NCBI RefSeq assembly: GCF_900104965.1
Contig: NZ_LT629757.1
Span: forward strand, 3,162,001 to 3,226,000
Reading direction: 5' to 3'
Origin: Nocardioides scoriae
GTDB lineage: Bacteria; Actinomycetota; Actinomycetes; Propionibacteriales; Nocardioidaceae
DNA length: 64,000 nucleotides
In this document: in pieces, positions 8,302 to 18,441 of the stretch
Layout: each line of letters opens with the position of its first letter
How positions within the stretch are numbered: the stretch's first letter is position 1
The notes under the pieces: generated by a model
Seen by the model: only the letters and a program-made list of their open reading frames with translations
Database searches by the model: none
Told to the model about the DNA's origin: nothing
Position numbers and translations under genes: made by a program

Positions 8302-11300
8302 GTGCCCCTGCTCCTCCACCGCGCCCCGCGTGCCGACGCGCTCGCCGACGGCCTGGCCGCGCTGCTGGCCGAGCCGCCGGCGGACCCGTTCGTCCCGGAG
8401 CTGGTGATCGTGCCGGCGCGCGGCGTCGAGCGGTGGCTCAGCCAGCGGCTCTCGCACCGGATCGGGGCCGCCCCGGGCCGGGAGGACGGCCTGTGCGCCG
8501 GCGTCGAGCTGCGCTCGCCCGCCAGCCTGGTCGGCGAGGTGCTCGGCACCGCCGACGACGATCCCTGGTCACCTGACGCGCTGGTGTGGCCGCTGCTCCA
8601 GGTCGTCGACGACGCGGCCGGTGAGCCCTGGTGCCGGGCGCTGAGCCTGCACCTCGGCCACGAGCACGAGGGCGAGGAGCGCGAGCTGCGGCGGGGCCGT
8701 CGCTACGCCACGGCGCGGCGGCTCGCGCGCCACCTCGCGGCCTACGCCGTGCAGCGCCCGTCGCTGCTCGCCGACTGGGAGGCCGGCCACGACACCGACG
8801 GGGCCGGCGGCGCGCTCGATCCCGACCTCACCTGGCAGCCCGAGCTGTGGCGTCGGCTGGTCGCGCAGGTGGGGGCCCAGGTGGGCGTGCCGTCACCGGT
8901 GGTCCGGCACGAGCAGGTCTGCGACGCGCTGCGCTCCGGTGGGCTCGACCCCGACCTGCCGGCCCGGCTCTCGCTCTTCGGCCACACCCGGGTGCCGGTC
9001 ACCGAGGTGCGGCTGCTGGCCGCGCTCGGCGAGCGCCGCGAGGTCCACCTGTGGCTGCCCCATCCCTCCCCGGCCTCCTGGGCGTCGCTCACCGACCTCG
9101 CCGGGTCGGTGGCCCGCGACGACGACCCGGCCAGGCGCCGGGTGCGCCACCCGCTGCTCGCCTCCCTCGGCCGTGACCTGCGCGAGCTGCAACGCTCGCT
9201 GCAGGACGTCGGCCCCCTCGACGCCACCGGGCCGACCGACGGCGCGGGCGGGCCCGGTGCCCCGACGCTGCTGGGCTGGCTGCAGGACGACCTCGCCGCC
9301 GACCGGTCCCCGGACGACGCCGACCGCGCCCGGGTGCTGCGCGAGGACGACCGCAGCGTCCAGGTCCACGCCTGCCACGGGCCCGCCCGCCAGGTCGAGG
9401 TGCTGCGCGAGGTCCTGCTCGGGCTGCTCGCCGACGACCCGACCCTCGAGCCGCGCGACGTGGTGGTGATGTGCCCCGACATCGAGGCCTACGCCCCGCT
9501 CGTCTCCGCCGCGTTCGGGATGGGCGAGATCGGTGCCCACCCCGGTCACCGGCTGCGCGTGCGGCTGGCCGACCGGTCGCTGACGCAGACCAACCCGCTG
9601 CTCGCCGTGGTCGAGCGTCTCCTCGACCTCGCCGGGGGCCGGGCCGAGGCCAGCGTCGTCCTCGACCTGCTGGCGACCGAGCCGGTGCGGCGCCGGTTCG
9701 GGCTCACCGAGAGCGACCTGGAGACCCTCACCGACTGGGTCGAGAAGGCCGGGGTGCGCTGGGCCTTCGACGGCGAGCACCGGCGCGACTTCGGCCTCGA
9801 GCGGTTCGTGCAGAACACCTGGCGGTTCGGGCTCGACCGGGTCCTGACGGGGGTGGCGGTGAGCGACGACGCCGACCGCTACTTCGGCGCCACGCTGCCG
9901 CTCGACGACGTCGGCTCCACCAGCATCGACCTCGCCGGTCGGCTGGCCGAGGCCCTCGACCGGGTGCAGCGGCTGGCCGGGGCGCTCACCGGCAGCCATC
10001 CGGTCGACCACTGGTTGAGCACGATCGGCCGCGCCGTGGAGGAGCTGACGCTCGTGCCTCGCGGCGAGGAGTGGCAGACCGCGCAGGTCCACCGCGAGCT
10101 CGCGCAGGTGCTCGACGCCAGCGCCCGGTCGTGGGCCGGCGACCTCGAGCTGCGGCTGCCCGACGTGCGCTCGCTCATGGCCGAGCGGCTGGCCGGTCGC
10201 CCCACGCGCGCCAACTTCCGCACCGGCACGCTCACCGTCGCCACCATGGTGCCGATGCGGTCGGTGCCCCACCGGGTGGTGTGCCTGCTCGGGCTCGACG
10301 ACGGCTCCTTCCCCCGCGTCGGCGCGGTCGACGGCGACGACGTGCTCGCCCGGCGCCCGCTCACCGGGGAGCGGGACGTCCGCAGCGAGGACCGCCAGCT
10401 GATGCTCGACGCGGTGGTCGCGGCCACCGAGCACCTCGTCGTGACCTACACCGGCGCCCACGAGACGACCGGGGCCCCCCGTCCCCCCGCGGTGCCACTG
10501 GGCGAGCTGCTCGACGCCGTCGAGCTCACCGTCCCGGGCGGGCGCGACCACGTGCTGCGCTCCCACCCGCTGCAGGCATTCGACCAGGACAACCTGGTGC
10601 CCCCGCGGCCGTTCTCCTTCGACGGTGCCGCCCTCGCCGGCGCCCGCGCCGCGGCCCGGCCGCGCGAGGCTCCGCCGGCGCTGGCCGGAGCGGTGCTGCC
10701 ACGCCCGGGGGGCGACGTCGAGCTCGCCGAGCTGTCGGCCTTCCTGCGCCACCCGGTCCGCCACTTCCTGCGCCGGCGGCTCGAGGTCGCCCTGCCCGAC
10801 GAGGGCGAGGAGGTCACCGACGGGCTGCCCGTCGACCTCGACGGTCTCCAGCAATGGCAGGTGGGTGAGCGGCTGCTGGCCGACCTCCTGCTCGGCCGCA
10901 CCCCCGGCCAGGCGCGCGACCGCGAGTGGCGTCGGGGCGTGCTGCCGCCCGGTCGCCTCGGCTGGGACCTCGCCAAGCGGCTCGCCGACCAGGCACTGCC
11001 GGTCGCCGAGCTGGTCGACTCCGTCACCCAGGGCCAGCGGGCGACCGCCCGCGACGTCGACGTCGACCTCGGCGACGGCCGACGGCTGCGCGGCACGGTC
11101 ACCGGCCTCCACGGCACCCGGGTGGTGCGCCACAGCTACTCCCGGCTCGGTCCACGGCACTACCTCGACGCCTGGGTCCCGCTGCTCGCGCTCTGCGCCG
11201 ACAGTCCCGGCCGGGGCTGGACGGCGGGGTCGGTGGGACGAGGTCGATTCCGCAGCCAGCCGACGGCACGGGCCGCCTTCGCGCCCGTGGAGGAGGCCAC

Positions 11301-11619
11301 CGACCGGCTGCGCGAGCTGGTCGCGATCTACGACGCAGGCACTGCCGAGCCGCTGCCGCTGCCGCTGCGGACCGGCCACGCCTGGGCCGCCAACCCGCGC
11401 GCGGCCCGGCCCAAGGCCGAGGCGGAGTGGTCGCGGGCGCGGTTCGGCCCGGAGTGCGAGGACGAGGCCCACGTCCGGGTGTGGGGCGCCGACGCGCCGC
11501 TGTCGCGGCTGCTCGAGCAGCGCCCGCTGCCCGGCGAGGAGCGGGAGGGCCAGACGACACGGCTCGGCGCGCTGGCCACCACGCTCTGGCGGCCCGTCCT
11601 GGACCGGGCGCGGTCGTGA
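8302..11619 (+). CDS. recC: Exodeoxyribonuclease V gamma subunit RecC
   Basis: The 1105-residue protein has the RecC length and conserved N-terminus (LLLHRAPRADALADGLAALL, then PFVPELVIVPARGVERWLSQRLS). Later segments such as CHGPARQVEVLREVLLGLL, VVMCPDIEAYAPLV and GTLTVATMVPMRSVPHRVVCLLGLDDGSFPR are RecC hallmarks. In RecBCD this subunit recognises Chi, clamps DNA and splits the strands, although its helicase and nuclease sites are inactive relics. The GTG start has no good ribosome site; the -10-like element is 41 bases upstream. RecB begins inside its last codon, so the operon is translationally coupled. Confidence 0.93.
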   Translation: MPLLLHRAPRADALADGLAALLAEPPADPFVPELVIVPARGVERWLSQRLSHRIGAAPGREDGLCAGVELRSPASLVGEVLGTADDDPWSPDALVWPLLQVVDDAAGEPWCRALSLHLGHEHEGEERELRRGRRYATARRLARHLAAYAVQRPSLLADWEAGHDTDGAGGALDPDLTWQPELWRRLVAQVGAQVGVPSPVVRHEQVCDALRSGGLDPDLPARLSLFGHTRVPVTEVRLLAALGERREVHLWLPHPSPASWASLTDLAGSVARDDDPARRRVRHPLLASLGRDLRELQRSLQDVGPLDATGPTDGAGGPGAPTLLGWLQDDLAADRSPDDADRARVLREDDRSVQVHACHGPARQVEVLREVLLGLLADDPTLEPRDVVVMCPDIEAYAPLVSAAFGMGEIGAHPGHRLRVRLADRSLTQTNPLLAVVERLLDLAGGRAEASVVLDLLATEPVRRRFGLTESDLETLTDWVEKAGVRWAFDGEHRRDFGLERFVQNTWRFGLDRVLTGVAVSDDADRYFGATLPLDDVGSTSIDLAGRLAEALDRVQRLAGALTGSHPVDHWLSTIGRAVEELTLVPRGEEWQTAQVHRELAQVLDASARSWAGDLELRLPDVRSLMAERLAGRPTRANFRTGTLTVATMVPMRSVPHRVVCLLGLDDGSFPRVGAVDGDDVLARRPLTGERDVRSEDRQLMLDAVVAATEHLVVTYTGAHETTGAPRPPAVPLGELLDAVELTVPGGRDHVLRSHPLQAFDQDNLVPPRPFSFDGAALAGARAAARPREAPPALAGAVLPRPGGDVELAELSAFLRHPVRHFLRRRLEVALPDEGEEVTDGLPVDLDGLQQWQVGERLLADLLLGRTPGQARDREWRRGVLPPGRLGWDLAKRLADQALPVAELVDSVTQGQRATARDVDVDLGDGRRLRGTVTGLHGTRVVRHSYSRLGPRHYLDAWVPLLALCADSPGRGWTAGSVGRGRFRSQPTARAAFAPVEEATDRLRELVAIYDAGTAEPLPLPLRTGHAWAANPRAARPKAEAEWSRARFGPECEDEAHVRVWGADAPLSRLLEQRPLPGEEREGQTTRLGALATTLWRPVLDRARS

Positions 11620-14600
11620 GCGCCCCGACGACAGGCTCGGCCACGGGCCCGACGACGGATGCGCCGGTGCGCGTCGCGCCCACGCCCTTCGACCCGCTCG
11701 GCGAGCTGCCGACCGGCACCGCGCTGCTCGAGGCCAGCGCCGGGACCGGCAAGACCTGGGCCGTGGGTGCCCTGGTCACGCGCTACGTCGCCGAGGGCCG
11801 GGCCCGGCTCGACGAGCTGCTCGTCATCACCTTCGGACGCGCCGCCAGCCAGGAGCTGCGCGAGCGCGTCCGCGAGCAGCTGGTGGCCGCGGAGCGTGCG
11901 CTCGCCAACCCCGACGCGGCGCGGGCGTCCGGCGGGCTGGCCGGCCTGCTGGCCGGTGCCGGCGAGGAGGAGGTGGCGCTGCGGCGCGAGCGGCTGCGCC
12001 AGGCGCTGGCCGACTTCGACGGCGCCACCATCGCCACCACCCACCAGTTCTGCCAGCAGGTGCTGCGCTCGCTCGGGGTCGCCGGTGACACCGACACCGG
12101 CGCCGAGCTGGTCGAGACGCTCGACGACCTGGTGGTCGAGGTCGTCGACGACTTCTTCCTGGCCCGCTACGGCGACCTGGCCAAGCCCCCCTTCACCCGC
12201 GAGGTGGCGCTCGGGGTCGCCCGTGTCGCCACCGGCGACCCCCAGTCGCTCCTCGTCGCCGAGGGCGCGGAGGGCTCGCCGGCGGTGGAGCGGCGCGACT
12301 TCGGCGAGGCGGTCCGTGCCGAGCTCGAGCGCCGCAAGCGTCGCCGCGGCGTCCTGTCCTACGACGACCTCCTGTCCCGACTCCGCGACGCGCTGCGCCA
12401 CCCCGACTCCCCGGCGCGGGCGCGGATGCAGCACCGCTGGCACACCGTGCTGGTCGACGAGTTCCAGGACACCGACCCCGTGCAGTGGCAGGTGCTCGAC
12501 CTCGCCTTCGGTGGCGTGGCGACGATGGTGCTCATCGGCGACCCCAAGCAGGCGATCTACGCCTTCCGCGGGGGCGACGTCGTCACCTATCTCGATGCCG
12601 CCGGCACCGCGGTCGAGCACCGCACCCTGGCCACCAACTGGCGCAGCGACGCCCCGCTGGTCGACGCGCTGCAGGCGCTGCTCGGCGGGGCCGAGCTCGG
12701 CGACCCCCGCATCACCGTGCACCCGGTGGCGGCCCACCACGCCGACTCGCGGCTGACCGGTGCCCCGCGCCCGGCGCCGCTGCGGCTCCGGGTGGTCGGC
12801 GGCCCGTCCGGGGAGACCGGGGCGGGGACGCTCTCGGTCGACGCCGCCCGTCGTCACGTCGCCACCGACCTGGCCGACGACGTCGCAGCGCTCCTCGGCT
12901 CGGGTGCGCGACACGACGGCGAGCCGCTCCAGCCCGAGCACCTCGCCGTGCTCGTCTACAGCCTGCGCCACGTCGAGCTGTTCCAGCGGGCGCTGGCCGC
13001 CAAGGGCGTCGCGTCGGTGGTGCACGGCGGCAGCAGCGTGCTGCTGACCGAGGCCGGCCGCGAGTGGCTGACCCTGCTCGAGGCGCTGGAGCAGCCCCAC
13101 CGCGCCGCGCGGGTCCGGTCGGTCGCGCTCGGCCCCTTCGTCGGCCTGACGCCCGCCGCCCTCGACGCCGGCGGGGAGGACGTCACCGACGAGGTCGGCG
13201 AACGGGTGCGCCGCTGGCTCGACCTGGTCCGGGCGCGCGGCATCGCCGCGGTCCACGAGGCCGTGGTGGCCGACGGTCTCGCCGAGCGCGTCCTGGCGCG
13301 GCCCGACGGCGAGCGGCTGCTCACCGACCTGCACCACCTCGGTCAGGTGCTTCACGACGTGGCCCACCGCGAGGGCCTCGGGGTCACCGGTCTGCTGGAG
13401 TGGCTGCGCAGCGAGCGCCGGGCCGCGGTCGGCAGCAACGCCCGCACCCGACGCCTCGACACCGACGCCCGAGCGGTGCAGCTGGTGACGATCCACGCCA
13501 GCAAGGGCCTCCAGTACCCCGTCGTCTACCTCCCCCTGGCCTTCAACAAGTGGGTGCCCGACGACGAGGTGCCGCTGTTCCACGACGCCGAGGGTCACCG
13601 CACCCGCGACGTCGGCGGCACCCGCGACGGTCGCTCGGTGCGGCGCCACCGCGAGGAGCAGGCCGGCGAGGAGCTGCGGCTCACCTACGTCGCCCTGACC
13701 CGGGCCCAGAGCCAGGTGGTCGCCTGGTGGGCGCCGACCCGCGACAGCGTCAACGCCGGCTGGTCACGGCTGCTGCTCGGTCGCACGCCCGGCAGCCCGA
13801 CGGTCGCGACCCGGCTCGACGCGGTGCCCGGTCCGCGCGAGGCGCGCCAGGCCTTCGAGCGCTGGGAGCAGGCCGGTGCGCTGGTCGTCGAGGACTCCGT
13901 GCCCACCGGTGCCGCGGCGCTGCCGCCCGACGGGGCCACCCCCCGCCTCGACGTACGCCGGTTCGACCGCGACGTCGACACCGACTGGCGCCGCACCTCC
14001 TACTCCGGACTGATCCGCGCCGAGGAGCAGGCCGCGACCACGGGCACCGACGGCGCCACCACCGAGACCGAGCCCGAGCTGGCCGGCACCACCGACGAGC
14101 GCGACGGGGCCGACGACGACCTGCCCGCCACCCCCGCGGCACCCCGGGCGGGCGAGGACGACCTGCCCTCGCCGATGGACGGCCTGCCGGCCGGGGCGAC
14201 GCTGGGCTCGCTGGTCCACGGCGTCCTCGAGCACGCCGACCCGGCCGCCCCCGACCTGCTCGCCGAGCTGGAGCTGAGGGTGGAGCAGGAGCGCCGCTGG
14301 TGGGCGGTCGAGACGCCGACCCCCGAGCTGGCGCAGGCGCTGCTGCCGTCTCAACACACGCCGCTCGGTCCGCTGGTCGGCGACCGCACCCTGGCCGAGA
14401 TCGGGCTGCGCGACCGGCTCCGCGAGCTCGACTTCGAGATCCCGCTCGCCGGCGGCGACCGGCCCGGGGCGCAGGTGCCGCTCTCGGCGATGGCCGACGT
14501 GCTGCGGCGTCACCTGCCCGCCGACGACCCGCTGCGGCCCTACGCCGACCGGCTGGAGGCGCCGGGGCTCGGCGACCAGTTGCTGCGCGGCTACCTCAGC

Positions 14601-15005
14601 GGCTCGATCGACGTGGTGCTGCGGGTCGGCGAGGGGGCCGAGCAGCGCTTCGTGGTCGTCGACTACAAGACCAACCGGCTGGGCGAGCCGGGGGCTCCGA
14701 TCAGGGCGCTGGACTACGCCCCGGCCGCGCTGGACGCTGCGATGCTGCACTCCCACTACCCGCTGCAGGCGCTGCTCTACTCCGTGGTGCTGCACCGCTA
14801 CCTGCGGTGGCGGCTTCCCGGCTACGACCCCGAGGTCCACCTCGGCGGCATCCTCTACCTCTACCTGCGCGGCCTCTGCGGGCCCGAGACCCCCCGCGTG
14901 GACGGCGTGCCGTGCGGCGTCTTCAGCTGGCGGCCGCCGGCCGCGCTGGTGGTCGAGCTCTCCGAGGTGCTCGACGGCCGTCCGACCCCGGGAGGTCCGC
15001 GATGA
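11616..15005 (+). CDS. recB: Exodeoxyribonuclease V beta subunit RecB
   Basis: The 1129-residue 3'-to-5' helicase/nuclease has Walker A SAGTGKT near residues 41-47, Walker B LVDEFQDTDPVQW near 278, GDPKQAIYAFRGGD near 308, and the UvrD C-terminal motifs VTIHASKGLQYPVVYLPL and RLTYVALTRAQ. A C-terminal RecB-family nuclease domain carries VVVDYKTNRLG near 1013-1022, the metal-binding D-Y-K core, so the nuclease looks intact. An acidic, threonine-rich linker of about 60 residues separates helicase and nuclease. GTG 11616 overlaps recC as GTGA and recD overlaps the end as ATGA. The complex resects double-strand breaks and loads RecA. Confidence 0.95.
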   Translation: MSAPTTGSATGPTTDAPVRVAPTPFDPLGELPTGTALLEASAGTGKTWAVGALVTRYVAEGRARLDELLVITFGRAASQELRERVREQLVAAERALANPDAARASGGLAGLLAGAGEEEVALRRERLRQALADFDGATIATTHQFCQQVLRSLGVAGDTDTGAELVETLDDLVVEVVDDFFLARYGDLAKPPFTREVALGVARVATGDPQSLLVAEGAEGSPAVERRDFGEAVRAELERRKRRRGVLSYDDLLSRLRDALRHPDSPARARMQHRWHTVLVDEFQDTDPVQWQVLDLAFGGVATMVLIGDPKQAIYAFRGGDVVTYLDAAGTAVEHRTLATNWRSDAPLVDALQALLGGAELGDPRITVHPVAAHHADSRLTGAPRPAPLRLRVVGGPSGETGAGTLSVDAARRHVATDLADDVAALLGSGARHDGEPLQPEHLAVLVYSLRHVELFQRALAAKGVASVVHGGSSVLLTEAGREWLTLLEALEQPHRAARVRSVALGPFVGLTPAALDAGGEDVTDEVGERVRRWLDLVRARGIAAVHEAVVADGLAERVLARPDGERLLTDLHHLGQVLHDVAHREGLGVTGLLEWLRSERRAAVGSNARTRRLDTDARAVQLVTIHASKGLQYPVVYLPLAFNKWVPDDEVPLFHDAEGHRTRDVGGTRDGRSVRRHREEQAGEELRLTYVALTRAQSQVVAWWAPTRDSVNAGWSRLLLGRTPGSPTVATRLDAVPGPREARQAFERWEQAGALVVEDSVPTGAAALPPDGATPRLDVRRFDRDVDTDWRRTSYSGLIRAEEQAATTGTDGATTETEPELAGTTDERDGADDDLPATPAAPRAGEDDLPSPMDGLPAGATLGSLVHGVLEHADPAAPDLLAELELRVEQERRWWAVETPTPELAQALLPSQHTPLGPLVGDRTLAEIGLRDRLRELDFEIPLAGGDRPGAQVPLSAMADVLRRHLPADDPLRPYADRLEAPGLGDQLLRGYLSGSIDVVLRVGEGAEQRFVVVDYKTNRLGEPGAPIRALDYAPAALDAAMLHSHYPLQALLYSVVLHRYLRWRLPGYDPEVHLGGILYLYLRGLCGPETPRVDGVPCGVFSWRPPAALVVELSEVLDGRPTPGGPR

Positions 15006-16822
15006 CCGCCGTCACCACCACGAGCCCCTGGGCCGACCCGGGCGACCGCCGTCGCGTGCTCGGCGCCACCGGGCTGCTGGCGCGCTTCAACCACCCCGAG
15101 GTGCTGGCCGCCGCCGACGTCCACGTCGCCCAGCGGCTGGGGTCGCTCGCCGAGGAGACCGACGACGAGGTGCTGCTCGCCGTCGCGCTCGCCGTCCGCG
15201 CGGTGCGCACCGGCTCGGTGTGCCTCGACCTGGCGACCATCGGGGCGCTGCCGCTGGAGGACGACCTCGAGCTGCCGTGGCCCGAGCCGACGGCGTGGAC
15301 CGCGGCGGTGGGGCGCAGCGCCCTGGTCGCCCAGCAGCTGCTGCGCCTCGACGGGACCCGCCTCTACCTCGACCGCTACTGGCGCGAGGAGGGCCAGGTC
15401 TGCGACGACCTGGTCGCACGCGTGCGCCGTGACCCGCCCGAGGTCGACGCCGCGCTGCTCGAGGCCGGGCTCGAGCGGGTCTTCCCGGGCGAGGGGTACG
15501 CCGAGCAGCGCGACGCCGCGCGTGGCGCCGCCGTCCGCTGGACCACCGTGCTCACCGGCGGTCCCGGCACCGGCAAGACCACCACGGTGGCCGGACTGCT
15601 CACCCTGGTCGCCGAGCAGCACGAGCTGCTGACCGGACGGCCGCCCCGGATGGCGCTCAGCGCGCCGACCGGCAAGGCGGCGGCGCGGCTGCAGGAGGCC
15701 GTGCAGGAGGCGACCGAGCGGCTCTCGCCGGGCGACCAGCAGCGCCTCGGCGTGCTCCACGCCTCCACGCTGCACCGGCTGCTGGGCTGGCGGCCCGACA
15801 GCCGGGTGCGGTTCCGCCACCACCGGGGCAACCGGCTGCCCCACGACGTGGTGGTCGTCGACGAGACCTCGATGGTCTCGCTGACGATGATGGCCCGCCT
15901 GCTCGAGGCGATGCGGCCCGACGCCCGGCTGGTGCTGGTCGGCGACCCCGACCAGCTGGCCTCGGTGGAGGCCGGAGCCGTCCTGGCCGACCTGGTCGCG
16001 GGCCTCGAGGACAGCGAGAGCTCCCCGGTGGCCGCGCTGCGTCGGACGCACCGCTTCGGTGCGCGCATCGGCGCCCTCGCCGACGCGCTCCGCACCGGCG
16101 ACGGCGACGCGGCCCTGGCTCAGCTGCGCGCCGGGGGCGGCGAGGTCGAGCTGGTCGACGCCGCCGACGAGGCGGCGATGACGCGGTTCCGAGACGAGGT
16201 CGCCGACGTGGCGGTCGAGCTGCGACGCACCGGCGAGGCGGGCGACCGGTCCGGCGCGCTGGCGGCGCTCGGCGGCCACCGGCTGCTGTGCGCCCACCGC
16301 GAGGGCCCCTACGGCGTCGGCGGCTGGAACCGCCTGGTCGAGCGGCTGGTCGCCGAGCGCACCGGCGTCACCCACTACGACGAGTGGTACGCCGGTCGCC
16401 CGATCCTCGTCACCGCCAACGACTACGACCAGCTGCTCAACAACGGCGACATGGGCGCGACCGTCCGCGACGGGGACGGCCGGCTGCGCGTGGTCGTCCA
16501 AGTCGGTGGCGCCACCCGCGAGCTGGCCACCAGCCGGCTGGCCGGGGTGGAGACGGTGCACGCGATGACGGTGCACAAGTCGCAGGGCTCCCAGGCCCGG
16601 GTGGTGAGCGTGGTGCTGCCCGACGAGCAGTCCCGGCTGCTCACCCGCGAGCTGTTCTACACCGCCGTGACACGGGCCCAGGAGCGCGTGCGGGTGGTCG
16701 GCACCGAGGCCGCGGTGCGGGCCGCGGTCTCGCGCGAGGTGCAGCGCGCCAGCGGGCTGCGCGAGCGGCTGCGTGCCGCGCTGGCGGAACCCCCCTCCGG
16801 AGGTGTCACACTCCGGGAGTGA
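15002..16822 (+). CDS. recD: Exodeoxyribonuclease V alpha subunit RecD
   Basis: The 606-residue SF1B 5'-to-3' helicase has Walker A GGPGTGKTTT near residues 184-193 and Walker B VVVDETSMVSLTMMARLLEA. GDPDQLASVEAGAVLADL follows, and motif V/VI is represented by AMTVHKSQGSQ and ELFYTAVTRAQERV. The N-terminal portion is the RecB-interacting domain of RecD proper, so this is the RecBCD partner rather than free-standing RecD2. ATG 15002 overlaps the recB stop. The sulfatase-like gene starts inside its stop codon, so the fourth gene is coupled to the recombination operon. Confidence 0.94.
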   Translation: MTAVTTTSPWADPGDRRRVLGATGLLARFNHPEVLAAADVHVAQRLGSLAEETDDEVLLAVALAVRAVRTGSVCLDLATIGALPLEDDLELPWPEPTAWTAAVGRSALVAQQLLRLDGTRLYLDRYWREEGQVCDDLVARVRRDPPEVDAALLEAGLERVFPGEGYAEQRDAARGAAVRWTTVLTGGPGTGKTTTVAGLLTLVAEQHELLTGRPPRMALSAPTGKAAARLQEAVQEATERLSPGDQQRLGVLHASTLHRLLGWRPDSRVRFRHHRGNRLPHDVVVVDETSMVSLTMMARLLEAMRPDARLVLVGDPDQLASVEAGAVLADLVAGLEDSESSPVAALRRTHRFGARIGALADALRTGDGDAALAQLRAGGGEVELVDAADEAAMTRFRDEVADVAVELRRTGEAGDRSGALAALGGHRLLCAHREGPYGVGGWNRLVERLVAERTGVTHYDEWYAGRPILVTANDYDQLLNNGDMGATVRDGDGRLRVVVQVGGATRELATSRLAGVETVHAMTVHKSQGSQARVVSVVLPDEQSRLLTRELFYTAVTRAQERVRVVGTEAAVRAAVSREVQRASGLRERLRAALAEPPSGGVTLRE

Positions 16823-18441
16823 CCGTCCCTCCTGCCGCGGGACCGCCCGCGGACCGCCCCAACGTGCTCGTCGTCATGTTCGACCAGGTCGCTCCCGACG
16901 CGCTCGGGTGCTACGGCAACGCTGCCGCGCGCACGCCGACCATCGACCGGCTGGCCCGCGAGGGCGTCGTGTTCGACGCGGCGTACTCCAACAGCCCGCT
17001 GTGCACCCCGGCCCGCTACTGCATGATGACCGGCCAGCTGCCCTCGGCCACCCGCGGCTACGACAACGCGGCGTACCTCGCCAGCACGGTGCCGACCTTC
17101 GCCCACCTCGCGCGGTCGGCGGGCTACCGGACGGTCCTCGACGGCAAGATGCACTTCGTGGGGCCCGACCAGCTCCACGGCTTCGAGGAGCGGCGCACCA
17201 CCGACATCTACCCCGCCGACTTCGGCTGGACGCCCGACTGGCTGCAGCCCGACGAGCGGATCGACTGGTGGATGCACAACATGGACGCCGTCACCCAGGC
17301 CGGCGTCGCCGAGGTCACCAACCAGCTGCTCTTCGACGACGAGGTGGGCCACCAGGGCGTCCGCGCCCTGCAGGAGCTGGCCCGCGACGACGACGAGCGG
17401 CCGTGGCTGCTGGTGGTCTCCTTCACGCACCCGCACGACCCCTACGTCACGCGGTCGCGCTACTGGGACCGGTTCGAGGGCGTCGACATCCCGATGCCCC
17501 GGCTGCAGGCCGGCGACGTGGCGCTGGACCCGCACACCGCCCGGCTGCGCCACATCAGCGCGATGGACGAGGTGGAGATCACCGAGCGCGACGTGCGCCG
17601 GGCCCGCCGCGCCTACTACGGCAACGTCGCCTACCTCGACGACTGGACCGCCCGGCTGCTCGAGACGATGGACGGCCTCCAGGTCCGCGACGACACCGTG
17701 GTGGTGGTGCTGGCCGACCACGGCGACATGCTCGGCGAGCGCGGGCTCTGGTACAAGATGAACTTCTTCGAGGGCTCGGCGCGCGTGCCGCTGATCATCC
17801 ACAGCCCGCAGCGGTTCGCGGCCGACCGGGTGCCCGCGCCGGTGTCGCTGGTCGACGTGCTGCCCACGCTGACCGACCTGATCGGGGAGGGCGTGCCCAC
17901 CATCGGCGACCTGATGATGCCCGGCCGCTCGCTGCTGGACCTGACCCGCGCGCCCCACGAGGAGGCGGGCCCGCCGCAGGATCGGGAGGTGGTCGGCGAG
18001 TACATGGGCGAGGGCGCCGTCGCCCCGATCGTGATGATCCGGCGCGGCACCTGGAAGTTCGTGCACTCGCCCGTCGATCCCGACCAGCTCTACGACCTCG
18101 CCGACGATCCGGACGAGCGGGTCAACCTGGCCGACGACCCGGCGTACGCCTCGCGGGTGAGCCAGCTGCGCACCGAGGTCGCCGCGCGCTGGGACCTCGA
18201 CGCCGTCCACGCCGACGTCCTGGCCGACCAGGCGCGACGACGCCTCGTCGGGCACGCGCTGCGCCAGGGCACGGTCACGCCGTGGGAGTACGACCCGCCC
18301 GGGGACGGCCGGCAGCTCTACATGCGCAACCACCTCGACCTCAACGAGGTCGAGCGTCGGGCCCGCTATCCCCGGCCCACCGAGGTGCCCGACCGGTTCC
18401 TGGATCCCGACGCCGCTCCCCACACCGCTCCGACCTCGTAG
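16819..18441 (+). CDS. betC: Sulfatase, choline-sulfatase (BetC)-like
   Basis: The 540-residue type I sulfatase has PNVLVVMFDQ near residue 14, where the metal-binding aspartate lies. The formylglycine motif CTPAR is at 62-66, so Cys62 must be oxidised by a maturation enzyme not in this window. DGKMHFVGPDQLHGFEERRTT and DIYPADFGWTPDW are close to the BetC pattern, and VVVLADHGDMLGERGLWYKM carries further active-site residues. BetC hydrolyses choline-O-sulfate to choline and sulfate; no signal peptide is seen, so it is cytoplasmic. Its GTG overlaps the recD stop, an odd place because no choline transporter or betaine gene is near. Another alkyl or aryl sulfate ester remains possible. Confidence 0.82.
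   Translation: MTVPPAAGPPADRPNVLVVMFDQVAPDALGCYGNAAARTPTIDRLAREGVVFDAAYSNSPLCTPARYCMMTGQLPSATRGYDNAAYLASTVPTFAHLARSAGYRTVLDGKMHFVGPDQLHGFEERRTTDIYPADFGWTPDWLQPDERIDWWMHNMDAVTQAGVAEVTNQLLFDDEVGHQGVRALQELARDDDERPWLLVVSFTHPHDPYVTRSRYWDRFEGVDIPMPRLQAGDVALDPHTARLRHISAMDEVEITERDVRRARRAYYGNVAYLDDWTARLLETMDGLQVRDDTVVVVLADHGDMLGERGLWYKMNFFEGSARVPLIIHSPQRFAADRVPAPVSLVDVLPTLTDLIGEGVPTIGDLMMPGRSLLDLTRAPHEEAGPPQDREVVGEYMGEGAVAPIVMIRRGTWKFVHSPVDPDQLYDLADDPDERVNLADDPAYASRVSQLRTEVAARWDLDAVHADVLADQARRRLVGHALRQGTVTPWEYDPPGDGRQLYMRNHLDLNEVERRARYPRPTEVPDRFLDPDAAPHTAPTS

Noticed and set aside
8893-11472. An 859-codon minus-strand frame inside recC
   Set aside because: Composition is low-complexity and the opposite strand encodes a textbook RecC; shadow frame.
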